Shown here in pieces: positions 1 to 5,838 of a stretch of DNA of 5,838 nt. Within the stretch, counting starts at the first letter, position 1. Each line of letters begins with the position of its first letter. The stretch comes from Chitinophagaceae bacterium (GTDB taxonomy: Bacteria; Bacteroidota; Bacteroidia; Chitinophagales; Chitinophagaceae), in the NCBI GenBank assembly GCA_003456175.1, contig DMPB01000017.1:39891-45728 (forward strand). The letters run 5' to 3'. The position numbers and the translations under genes are program-made. Below the pieces are notes generated by a model. It saw only the letters and a list, made by a program, of their open reading frames with translations, had not been told where the DNA came from and did no database searches.

Positions 1-132
1 ACTGCAACACTAGCCTTTCTAACGCAGCTAGCATTCACAATACAACATTGTGCCATACAGTTGATAATACTGGTAATATCTTTCAAAGATAAACTTTCAG
101 TATGGCGCTGCCTAATGCTTCACCGAAAAATA
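1..132. other. Left-edge stretch without a confident gene
   Basis: No gene can be called here. Two short reading frames run off the left edge. On the plus strand, a frame open from base 3 ends in TAA at 90-92 and would be the last 29 codons of a gene convergent with fabI, rich in Asn, Thr and Ser. On the minus strand, an ATG at 54-56 opens a frame that stays open to base 1 (begins MAQCCIVNAS), with a TAnnTTTG match at 84-91 upstream of it. The terminator at 126-164 would fit either arrangement. Both frames are too short to tell from chance. Confidence 0.3.
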
Positions 133-164
133 AAATGGGGATGCATTGGTGTGCATCCCCATTT
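126..164 (-). terminator. Rho-independent terminator after fabI
   Basis: Bases 133-145 and 152-164 form a perfect 13-bp inverted repeat around a six-base loop (146-151). Read on the minus strand, the stem has a GC-rich centre (GGGGATGCA) and is followed by a T-rich tract (TTATTTTT, 126-133). It begins 20 bases after the fabI stop codon and should end the four-gene transcript. The 5' arm of the hairpin takes in the last three bases (AAT as AAAT/ATTT pairing) of a copy of the CCTTRCGGTAAAT repeat at 161-173. On the plus strand the hairpin lacks a good T tract, so it is probably one-directional. Confidence 0.88.
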
Positions 165-173
165 ACCGTAAGG
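161..173 (-). repeat. CCTTRCGGTAAAT repeat, copy 1 (R=A)
   Basis: This copy lies between the fabI stop codon and the terminator hairpin and reads CCTTACGGTAAAT in the direction of fabI transcription. Its last four bases (161-164) form the base of the hairpin stem. It is an exact match to the 13-bp word found seven times in the window. Strand in these repeat entries is the strand that reads CCTTRCGGTAAAT. Confidence 0.85.
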
Positions 174-184
174 TTATCACTATT

Positions 185-1015
185 TTACGCTTCTGTATTA
201 TTCTCGATACCCATTTTTTGCATCACAATATCACTAACGCCTGTATTCACATATCCACCATCGTGGAATAGATTTTGCATTGTAACCATGCGGGTTAAAT
301 CGCTAAATAAGGTAATACAGTAATTCGCACAATCTTCGGCACTTGCATTACCTAAAGGTGCCACAGCTTCGGCATAATCGAAAAAGTCGCCAAAACCTTT
401 AATACCAGTACCTGCGGTTGTTTTAGTAGGACTCTGCGACACTGTATTCACACGTACTTTTTTGCGAAGCCCATAATGATACCCAAAACTGCGGGCAATG
501 CTTTCGAGCATAGCTTTGATATCGGCCATATCGGTGTAGAATGGGAAGGTGCGTTGTGCGGCCATGTATGATAGTGCTACCACACTACCCCACTCGTTAA
601 TAGCATCGAGCTTCCATGCTACCGATAGCATTTTATGAAGGCTCATAGCACTTACATCGAGCCCTTTCATGAAAAAATCGTGATTGCTTTCTGGATAGCT
701 AATTTTCTTACGAATATTAACACTCATGCCAATACTATGTAGTACAAAATCGATTTTGCCACCTAGAACTTCTTGGCTTTCGGTAAATAACTTGGTTAAA
801 TCTTCTATGCTGGTAGCATCGGCTGGAATGATGGTACTACCTGTTTTCTCTGCAAGTTTGTTGATTTCTCCCATTCGCATTGCGATGGGTGCGTTTGTGA
901 GTACAAATGTGGCACCTTCTTCATGTGCTTTTTCGGCCACCTTCCATGCAATTGAATTTTGATCGAGTGCGCCTGTGATAATACCACGCTTGCCTTTAAG
1001 TAAGTTATGTGCCAT
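185..1015 (-). CDS. fabI: Enoyl-[acyl-carrier-protein] reductase (NADH), FabI
   Basis: FabI catalyses the last step of each round of type II fatty-acid elongation in the cytoplasm: reduction of trans-2-enoyl-ACP to acyl-ACP with NAD(P)H. The 276-residue protein is a short-chain dehydrogenase of the divergent FabI type. Residues 11-27 form the dinucleotide-binding segment with the characteristic TGALDQNSIAW version of the glycine motif, and HSIGMS is at 93-98. The catalytic Tyr160 and Lys167 have the FabI spacing Y-x6-K (YTDMADIK), and Tyr150 in LSYMAAQR matches the second conserved tyrosine of the family. SQSPTKTTAGTG (193-204) is the substrate-loop region, and HDGGYVNTG (251-259) is near the C-terminus. 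Length is normal for Bacteroidota FabI. The ATG is supported by the standard N-terminus MAHNLLKGKRG. It is the last gene of the cluster, 57 bases after the small membrane protein gene, and is followed by a strong terminator. No Shine-Dalgarno sequence is visible, as is usual in this phylum. Confidence 0.97.
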   Translation of the reverse strand: MAHNLLKGKRGIITGALDQNSIAWKVAEKAHEEGATFVLTNAPIAMRMGEINKLAEKTGSTIIPADATSIEDLTKLFTESQEVLGGKIDFVLHSIGMSVNIRKKISYPESNHDFFMKGLDVSAMSLHKMLSVAWKLDAINEWGSVVALSYMAAQRTFPFYTDMADIKAMLESIARSFGYHYGLRKKVRVNTVSQSPTKTTAGTGIKGFGDFFDYAEAVAPLGNASAEDCANYCITLFSDLTRMVTMQNLFHDGGYVNTGVSDIVMQKMGIENNTEA

Positions 1016-1072
1016 GTGTAATTGTTTTAAATACGAACGAATTGAAGAACAAATAAACAGTAAGTTTTGAAT

Positions 1073-1282
1073 TTATGGAGCGAATAATGTTAGTAGCTGC
1101 TCTTTTGCGATCCAAAGCACAACATAAAAATAACTAAAACAAAGAAGTATTACGGCTGCCACCCACACTAAAAACCGAAGGATGCTTTCTTTAGGTTTAA
1201 GCTTTATATTAAGCCAACGACCTGCATACCAGCAAGGTAAGCTTAGCAAAACCAATGGTACCAAAAACGAGATGATGTACAT
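1073..1282 (-). CDS. Small two-helix membrane protein, unknown function
   Basis: This 69-residue protein is not recognised. It has two hydrophobic stretches, about residues 3-20 and 34-58, joined by a short basic linker (GRWLNIKLKPKES), so it is probably a helical hairpin in the inner membrane. There are no cysteine clusters or catalytic motifs. Its ATG (1280-1282) lies one base after the recN stop codon (the junction reads TAATATG), which suggests translation coupled to recN. Expression as part of the recN-fabI transcript is therefore likely. The tight packing and the protein-like composition argue for a real gene, but no homologue is known to me and no role in repair or lipid synthesis can be inferred. 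Confidence 0.75.
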   Translation of the reverse strand: MYIISFLVPLVLLSLPCWYAGRWLNIKLKPKESILRFLVWVAAVILLCFSYFYVVLWIAKEQLLTLFAP

Positions 1283-1283
1283 A

Positions 1284-2936
1284 TTATACCAATGCTTTCA
1301 TTTCTCGTGCACTTGCTAAAGCAGCTTCGCTTGGATTTTCGCCTCCAAGCATTTGAGCAATTGCTTTTATACTTTCATCTGTATTAAGCAGTTTGATATT
1401 AGTTGTAACAGCACCGTTGGCAGCAGCTTGTTTGTATACATACAAATGTTGTTGTGCTTTTGCGGCGATTTGCGGTTGATGGGTAATACAGATTACCTGA
1501 CGCCCTTGCGCCAGCTGATACATGATAGTACCCACTTGCTTGGCTGCTTCACCGGAAATGCCGGTATCGATTTCATCGAAAATGAGGGTTGGCAGGTTCA
1601 TTTTTTGCGCAACTAAACTTTTAATGCAGAGCATTAGTCGACTCAGTTCGCCACCACTGGCAACTTTGGCAATTGGTTCGTAACGACCGCTTTTATTAGC
1701 ATCGAATAAAAAAGTTACCGTATCACTGCCGTGTGGTTGTAAAGTGGTAGGCTGTATTTGCACTTGAATGTTAGCATTGGGCATACCTACTTGCTTTAGT
1801 AAATCATTTACCGCAAGGGACAAAGGCTGTGCTTGTGCCAAACGAGCTTTACTGATAGCTAGCGCTTGTGTAGTACATTGTTGTTCTAGTGCTTGTACCT
1901 GCTGCTGCTGTGTAAGTATTGCCTCGTCGATATCAAGTACTGCCTGTAGTTTTTTGTCGAGCTCGGCTTGCAATGCTAGCAATTCGTTGGTATGATTAAG
2001 GTTGTGCTTTTTAAGGAGTTTATATCCGATATTGATGCGTTCGTTTAGATGCTCAATGCGTGCTGCATCGTACACAATATCATCGGCGAGAGAAGCCACT
2101 TCGCTGGCAATATCTTGTAGTTCAATGTACGCAGCTTGCAATCTTTCTGTGAGCACCGGCAATTGTGGGTGCTGTTGCTGTTGTAACTGCTGTAGTAATT
2201 GTTTTATTGTTGCATTAATGGGCTGCTCACCTTCGGTAAAAGTATATGCCACATTGGCTAAAGCCGCTTTAATACTTTCTGCATTGTTTAATACATCTAG
2301 CTCTGCCGTAGCATCTTCTAATTCGTTGGGTTGAAAATTAGCTTCGGCTAACTCATTGTATTGAAACTGGTTAAAATCGAACTCTTTTTTGAACTGCTGT
2401 TGTTCTTGCTGCAATTGCGTTAGTGCTTGTTGTGCTTGCCGCCAAGCAGTATATTGATTTTTGTACTGTTGCAACAACTTACCATTTACCGCAAGGGCAT
2501 CTATTACCTCACGTTGAAAATCTTGCTCGCCTAATTCTAGCGTATCGAATTGTTGGTGTACATCTACCAAAGCCGAAGCTATAAAACGAAGCTGCTGTAG
2601 GTTAACAGGAGTATCGTTAACAAAAGCCCTACTTTTACCGTTGGCGGCTATTTCGCGGCGTAACACTACTTCGTTATCGTCTGCATCAACCTCAATGATA
2701 GCAAGTATTTCAGCCAAAGATGGCTGCATAGTAAAAATACCTTCGACCACACATTTCTGTGTACTATCGAATAACATGTTGGTATCGGCACGGCTACCCA
2801 AAATAAGTTGTAGGGCACCCATAACAATACTTTTACCGGCACCTGTTTCGCCAGTTATGATTTGAAGACCTTGCGTAAATGAAATATCTAACGCAGCTAT
2901 AATGGCGTAGTTACGTATATGCAACTTTTGAAGCAT
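1284..2936 (-). CDS. recN: DNA repair protein RecN (SMC-like ATPase)
   Basis: RecN is an SMC-family ATPase that acts early in repair of double-strand breaks, holding broken DNA together for RecA-dependent recombination. All core motifs are present in this 550-residue protein, a normal length. Walker A GETGAGKS is at 29-36 and a Q-loop-like DVHQQ at 125-129. A coiled-coil middle, about 150-375, is rich in Gln and Leu. The ABC signature ASGGELSRLM is at 426-435, Walker B LIFDEID at 451-457 and the H-loop THQPQ at 485-489. The N-terminus (MLQKLHIRNYAII) is typical and supports the ATG. Poly-Gln runs occur at 174-181, 249-255 and 343-346. The gene starts 36 bases after the TPR gene with no terminator between, so the two are likely co-transcribed. 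It carries two exact copies of the 13-bp repeat, both encoding Leu-Ala-Val-Asn (148-151 and 374-377). In other bacteria recN is often damage-induced, but no LexA-type operator was recognised here. Confidence 0.97.
   Translation of the reverse strand: MLQKLHIRNYAIIAALDISFTQGLQIITGETGAGKSIVMGALQLILGSRADTNMLFDSTQKCVVEGIFTMQPSLAEILAIIEVDADDNEVVLRREIAANGKSRAFVNDTPVNLQQLRFIASALVDVHQQFDTLELGEQDFQREVIDALAVNGKLLQQYKNQYTAWRQAQQALTQLQQEQQQFKKEFDFNQFQYNELAEANFQPNELEDATAELDVLNNAESIKAALANVAYTFTEGEQPINATIKQLLQQLQQQQHPQLPVLTERLQAAYIELQDIASEVASLADDIVYDAARIEHLNERINIGYKLLKKHNLNHTNELLALQAELDKKLQAVLDIDEAILTQQQQVQALEQQCTTQALAISKARLAQAQPLSLAVNDLLKQVGMPNANIQVQIQPTTLQPHGSDTVTFLFDANKSGRYEPIAKVASGGELSRLMLCIKSLVAQKMNLPTLIFDEIDTGISGEAAKQVGTIMYQLAQGRQVICITHQPQIAAKAQQHLYVYKQAAANGAVTTNIKLLNTDESIKAIAQMLGGENPSEAALASAREMKALV
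1806..1818 (-). repeat. CCTTRCGGTAAAT repeat, copy 2 (R=G)
   Basis: Exact copy inside recN, in the orientation of the coding strand. It supplies the codons CTT GCG GTA AAT for Leu374-Ala-Val-Asn377, just after the coiled-coil region and before the C-terminal ATPase half. Confidence 0.85.
2484..2496 (-). repeat. CCTTRCGGTAAAT repeat, copy 3 (R=G)
   Basis: Second exact copy inside recN, same orientation and same codon phase as copy 2. It supplies CTT GCG GTA AAT for Leu148-Ala-Val-Asn151, near the start of the coiled coil. Two identical words 678 bp apart in one gene, encoding the same tetrapeptide in unrelated parts of the protein, cannot be explained by protein homology. Confidence 0.85.
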
Positions 2937-2972
2937 GGCGTAAAAATAACCTTAGGCGGCTTATGGCGAAAA

Positions 2973-4466
2973 TTAAAGTCCTTTACAGCGAGCAATCCCA
3001 CTTTTAGCACGTTGGTCGAGGCTGTCTTTATACTCATGATCATTCATAGCGATACAACGTTCAAAATATTGAATAGCAAGCTCTTTGTTGCCTTTAGCTT
3101 CGTACAGCATACCTAACTGAAGGGCAGCACGTGCGGCAAAATATTCTGTTCGATGCTCGCCTAATTGTATGGCTTTGAGGTAAAATTGAATGGCCTCTTC
3201 ATCTTTACCAAGTTCATCGTAGATACGAGCAACACGATATACAAATTCTAATTGTTCTGCTTCCGATTCAAAATCGTTAGCGGTTTTGCCATGTAATAAA
3301 GTAATAGCATCTTTATTATAACCGCCATCGTTCAATAAACGAGCCTTCAGCAGCAGTGGATGTGGCCACTTTCCGGTTTTAGCATCTTTATAGGCTTTTT
3401 TATCGGCATCGGTATCGGTACCACCTTTAGTTAACACCCATTGGCGTGCTGCATTAGCGGCTTGCATATTACCTTGCAGGTAATAGCACCAACTTAGTTT
3501 TTGGGCAGCATCTTTCACATAAAACTTGCCTTTAAAGTGGCGTAAAAAACTATCGTAATGCTTGGCCGCTTCGGCGTATTCTAAATGATGCAGCCGTACG
3601 AAACCCATTTCAAAATCCCAAACAGGTGTACTTAAATATTCCGTTGATGGATTACGCTTGGTAATAACCGTTCTAGCATAATCGGTGTTTTTGCTATTGA
3701 TACCTAAGTTGCTGGCGAGATAGGCATATAAGTGATTATTCACAACATCGAGTTGGCGTTGCTGTATGTAGCGAATTGTTTCTTGTTGTTTATTTTCTAC
3801 ATAGAACTGTAAATAACAATAGTAGAAATTAGCTTCTTCTTGATAAAACTTGCCCCATGCATCTTTGGTATCTACCAAGTTTCGCATAATGTTCATCCCT
3901 GTTTTCACTGAGCCTTTTAAACCGAACAAGCTCGCTAACCATTTATAGCCATCGGGAATAACGCCTGCCGCTACTTGCACGGGACCATAGATTAAATCGT
4001 TCGGAACGAAAGCAGGATATTTTTTCCGATTGTCTTTCACTAACATGAAAGCTTTTCGCAAATCCCATCCGGCACTCCAACGCTCACTAAATTTAATGGC
4101 TACAACGGCCTTTTGCAAGTGTACCACACTGCGGGTATATAAGTACCAAGGTGTATTCGTTGGGCCATCGGCCAATTTTTCTATGATGGCTTCAAACCTT
4201 GCTTTGCGCCAACTATACTCAGAAGGATTTTCATTAAAAAATAAGATGAAAAAATGTACGTAGCCTTCTAAATAATCTACGATTAAATTCTCTGAGTTTT
4301 GAGCTCTTGCTTCTGCAAGTAGCGTTTCTCCCTCTGCAATACGCAATTGCACCAGCTCTTTATAAGCCTTCTGACAGGTTGGGTTAAAATCAAATACAGG
4401 TGCTGCCCATAATGAGTTGGTATTTACCGTAAGGGTTAACAGCAGTAACATCCACCACTTTCGCAT
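2973..4466 (-). CDS. Secreted or periplasmic TPR-repeat protein, unknown function
   Basis: The 497-residue protein begins with a clear signal peptide: MRK, a hydrophobic core (WWMLLLLTLTV) and a likely cleavage site near residues 20-22 (LWA-A). It should be exported. Two well-formed tetratricopeptide repeats lie near the C-terminus, at about 404-437 (RVARIYDELGKDEEAIQFY) and 441-474 (LGMLYEAKGNKELAIQYF), with a weaker helical repeat at about 284-311. The N-terminal 280 residues are helical and aromatic-rich. The segment at 161-194 (GVIPDGYKWLASLFGLKGS, then KTGMNIM) recalls the pattern of Iml2/TTC39 (DUF3808) proteins; this is an impression from memory, not a search result. No catalytic motif is visible, so it may be a scaffold in the cell envelope. 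It is the first gene of the cluster, about 55 bases after the upstream terminator, so the main promoter should lie in 4467-4521. One copy of the 13-bp repeat forms codons 12-15 of the signal peptide. Confidence 0.88.
   Translation of the reverse strand: MRKWWMLLLLTLTVNTNSLWAAPVFDFNPTCQKAYKELVQLRIAEGETLLAEARAQNSENLIVDYLEGYVHFFILFFNENPSEYSWRKARFEAIIEKLADGPTNTPWYLYTRSVVHLQKAVVAIKFSERWSAGWDLRKAFMLVKDNRKKYPAFVPNDLIYGPVQVAAGVIPDGYKWLASLFGLKGSVKTGMNIMRNLVDTKDAWGKFYQEEANFYYCYLQFYVENKQQETIRYIQQRQLDVVNNHLYAYLASNLGINSKNTDYARTVITKRNPSTEYLSTPVWDFEMGFVRLHHLEYAEAAKHYDSFLRHFKGKFYVKDAAQKLSWCYYLQGNMQAANAARQWVLTKGGTDTDADKKAYKDAKTGKWPHPLLLKARLLNDGGYNKDAITLLHGKTANDFESEAEQLEFVYRVARIYDELGKDEEAIQFYLKAIQLGEHRTEYFAARAALQLGMLYEAKGNKELAIQYFERCIAMNDHEYKDSLDQRAKSGIARCKGL
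4422..4434 (-). repeat. CCTTRCGGTAAAT repeat, copy 4 (R=A)
   Basis: Exact copy inside the TPR gene, coding-strand orientation, codons CTT ACG GTA AAT for Leu12-Thr-Val-Asn15. It falls in the signal peptide, where sequence is loosely constrained and such a word can be tolerated. Confidence 0.85.
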
Positions 4467-4511
4467 ATTTCAAAAATAAAACTAACCAACGGCTTAGCGG
4501 ACTTTAGTTTG

Positions 4512-4548
4512 TTAAATAAAAAAGGTAGCCTTTTTTAAAGACTACCTT
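4512..4548 (-). terminator. Rho-independent terminator after the surface-protein gene
   Basis: Bases 4522-4533 pair with 4537-4548 around a three-base loop. On the minus strand the stem reads AAGGTAGTCTTT / AAAGGCTACCTT, with one G-U wobble pair in the RNA. It is followed by TTTTTTATTT (4514-4523, overlapping the stem foot), a good termination tract. It starts 26 bases after the stop codon at 4575-4577 and separates the surface-protein gene from the TPR-recN-fabI cluster. The foot of the stem (4545-4548) is shared with a copy of the 13-bp repeat. Confidence 0.82.
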
Positions 4549-4557
4549 GCGGTAAAT
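4545..4557 (+). repeat. CCTTRCGGTAAAT repeat, copy 5 (R=G)
   Basis: Exact intergenic copy between the surface-protein stop codon and its terminator. Relative to transcription it is inverted compared with copy 1: the minus-strand transcript reads ATTTACCGCAAGG, and its AAGG end forms the foot of the hairpin stem. Confidence 0.85.
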
Positions 4558-4574
4558 ATGATACGCTATTGAAA

Positions 4575-5838
4575 TTATAAGAATATGTCGCCAGCTGCAA
4601 AGTTGCGTGTTACTGTTTGGTTGTAAGTTTTACCATAACGATAAGGACGACCAATATAATCGGCAGGGAAGGTTACAGTAAGCTTTAAATTACTGCCTTC
4701 GTAGATATTCATTGTTTGCATGGCACCACTTGGGTTACTTAAACTGTTGAATTCAAAACGCTGGAAGGCATCGAGTGCAACGGCTGTAGCACTTACACCA
4801 CTACTATTATTGGTAGTACTGTTTAAAAAAGTGAACACGTTGTTGTAATCGGGCGTAACATCTAACTTGTTGTATGTATCTACATAACTAGTACCAATAA
4901 TGGTAATATTGTTACCTCTAATATAACGGCCATAGATGGTGATACGACTATTGGTTCCTAAAAATGTGAGTCGACTATTAGACTCCATTACAAAATCGCC
5001 ATATACCTTCAAGTGACCTTCCACCATTAAATGGCCACCACTCCTTACGGTAAATGGAGCACCCGTTCCGGCAGGATATTGACCTTGCGAAAAAGCACCA
5101 TGTACTTCTAAGGTACCACCGTTGTTAACATTAACAGCATCTAACACGGTTACAGTACCGCAATGATACAAACGACCATTTACCGTAAGGCTCTGTAAGC
5201 CTAGTGCCTGACCATGTACTAAATTTTCACTGGCGCCTACTACTAAATCGCTACTGCCAGCATAATTAGGGAATGTGTTACAGTTAATACCATGAATAGT
5301 GCCACGTACCAAACGAATGATTTTAATACCACCACGGCCATTGGCAACATAAATGTAGTTACCCACACTTTTCACAAAATTGGCGCTACCATTTAAATCA
5401 ATACGACCAATAACATTGAAGTTGTTCACCGGCGTCATATCGGCAACATAAATACCCGCAGCACCATTCGCAGCAGCAAAATAGCCATTGTTATTAGTTA
5501 CACCGTTGGTAACAATTTCATCGGGATTGATATTTGGCAGTGAGGTAGGCAATAAAATTTCATCGGTTTTGGTACCCGTAGCATCGAACAACTGCACACC
5601 ACGCTTACCTGCACTTACAATCAAATAATCGTTATGAAAGGCGATAGTACGCTTCGCTTCTGCCCAATCGGCTGGCAAGTCAACGGTACGAATAGCGTTC
5701 AAATTACTTTTATTAAAATAGCGCAACTTACTGTCGCCACTGTATAAGGCTACTGTTGAATTATTAACGGCTACACTCCGCAAATCAGCAAAGCCATTAC
5801 TCGATACAACGGTTTCACTTGTTAAATCAAAAGTTACG
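4575..5838 (-). CDS. Large surface/secreted repeat protein, C-terminal part (5' end outside window)
   Basis: The frame is open to the right edge, giving about 420 visible residues; the true start lies beyond 5838. The TTG at 5781-5783 is not a credible start because the frame continues upstream. The first part (5838 to about 5304) contains beta-propeller repeats of LVIVD type. Three aligned units share the pattern N-Y-hydrophobic-x-x-A-x-G-x-x-G-hydrophobic: NDYLIVSAGKRGVQLFD, NGYFAAANGAAGIYVAD and GNYIYVANGRGGIKIIR, about 42-48 residues apart, with a weaker one upstream (VALYSGDSKLRYFN). The middle (about 5303-4860) is made of short beta strands with Gly and Asn turns (LTVNGRLYHCGTVTVLDAV, GTLEVHGAF, GHLMVEGHLKVYGDF), as in right-handed beta-solenoids. 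The last 90 residues are Asn- and Ser-rich and end in GDIFL; no recognisable type IX secretion signal is seen. An extracellular or outer-membrane role is inferred from the composition. Two copies of the 13-bp repeat lie in the solenoid part. Confidence 0.85.
   Translation of the reverse strand, partial: VTFDLTSETVVSSNGFADLRSVAVNNSTVALYSGDSKLRYFNKSNLNAIRTVDLPADWAEAKRTIAFHNDYLIVSAGKRGVQLFDATGTKTDEILLPTSLPNINPDEIVTNGVTNNNGYFAAANGAAGIYVADMTPVNNFNVIGRIDLNGSANFVKSVGNYIYVANGRGGIKIIRLVRGTIHGINCNTFPNYAGSSDLVVGASENLVHGQALGLQSLTVNGRLYHCGTVTVLDAVNVNNGGTLEVHGAFSQGQYPAGTGAPFTVRSGGHLMVEGHLKVYGDFVMESNSRLTFLGTNSRITIYGRYIRGNNITIIGTSYVDTYNKLDVTPDYNNVFTFLNSTTNNSSGVSATAVALDAFQRFEFNSLSNPSGAMQTMNIYEGSNLKLTVTFPADYIGRPYRYGKTYNQTVTRNFAAGDIFL
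5043..5055 (+). repeat. CCTTRCGGTAAAT repeat, copy 6 (R=A)
   Basis: Exact copy inside the surface-protein gene, opposite to the coding strand. The coding strand reads ATTTACCGTAAGG and encodes Phe-Thr-Val-Arg (TTT ACC GTA AGG). It is the only in-gene copy in this orientation, so it encodes a different peptide from the other four, which points to selection on the DNA word and not on the peptide. Confidence 0.85.
5178..5190 (-). repeat. CCTTRCGGTAAAT repeat, copy 7 (R=A)
   Basis: Exact copy inside the surface-protein gene, coding-strand orientation, codons CTT ACG GTA AAT for Leu-Thr-Val-Asn in a beta-solenoid strand. It is 135 bp (start to start) from copy 6, which lies in the opposite orientation. 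Confidence 0.85.

Overview
The window comes from a member of the Bacteroidota, most likely near the Chitinophagales. This rests on the Bacteroidota-type FabI and RecN sequences, the lack of Shine-Dalgarno sequences before the starts, the moderate GC content and a large secreted repeat protein. The order-level placement is an inference.

All confident genes lie on the minus strand, so transcription runs from right to left. At the right edge is the 3' part of a large surface or secreted protein gene (about 4575 to beyond 5838), with LVIVD-like propeller repeats followed by a beta-solenoid-like region. It ends at a hairpin terminator (4512-4548). Next comes a tight four-gene cluster: a secreted TPR protein (2973-4466), recN (1284-2936), a small two-helix membrane protein whose ATG lies one base after the recN stop (1073-1282), and fabI (185-1015). 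The gaps are 36, 1 and 57 bases. The cluster ends at a strong hairpin terminator with a perfect 13-bp stem (126-164). The leftmost 132 bases hold no gene that can be called with confidence.

The cluster mixes DNA repair (RecN), fatty-acid elongation (FabI) and two uncharacterised envelope proteins. Nothing suggests a shared pathway; it looks like housekeeping genes transcribed together.

The most striking signal is not a gene. A 13-bp word, CCTTRCGGTAAAT (R = A or G; reverse complement ATTTACCGYAAGG), occurs seven times without mismatch in 5.8 kb, against about 0.0004 copies expected by chance. Two copies lie in recN, one in the signal-peptide codons of the TPR gene, two in the surface-protein gene, and one at each terminator, where it shares bases with the hairpin stem. 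The four copies inside genes that read CCTTRCGGTAAAT on the coding strand all use the same frame and encode Leu-(Ala/Thr)-Val-Asn. Density, placement at terminators and reading-frame preference resemble the DNA uptake sequences of Pasteurellaceae and Neisseria, or the HIP1 word of cyanobacteria. The word itself differs from those I know. Its function is unknown from this window.
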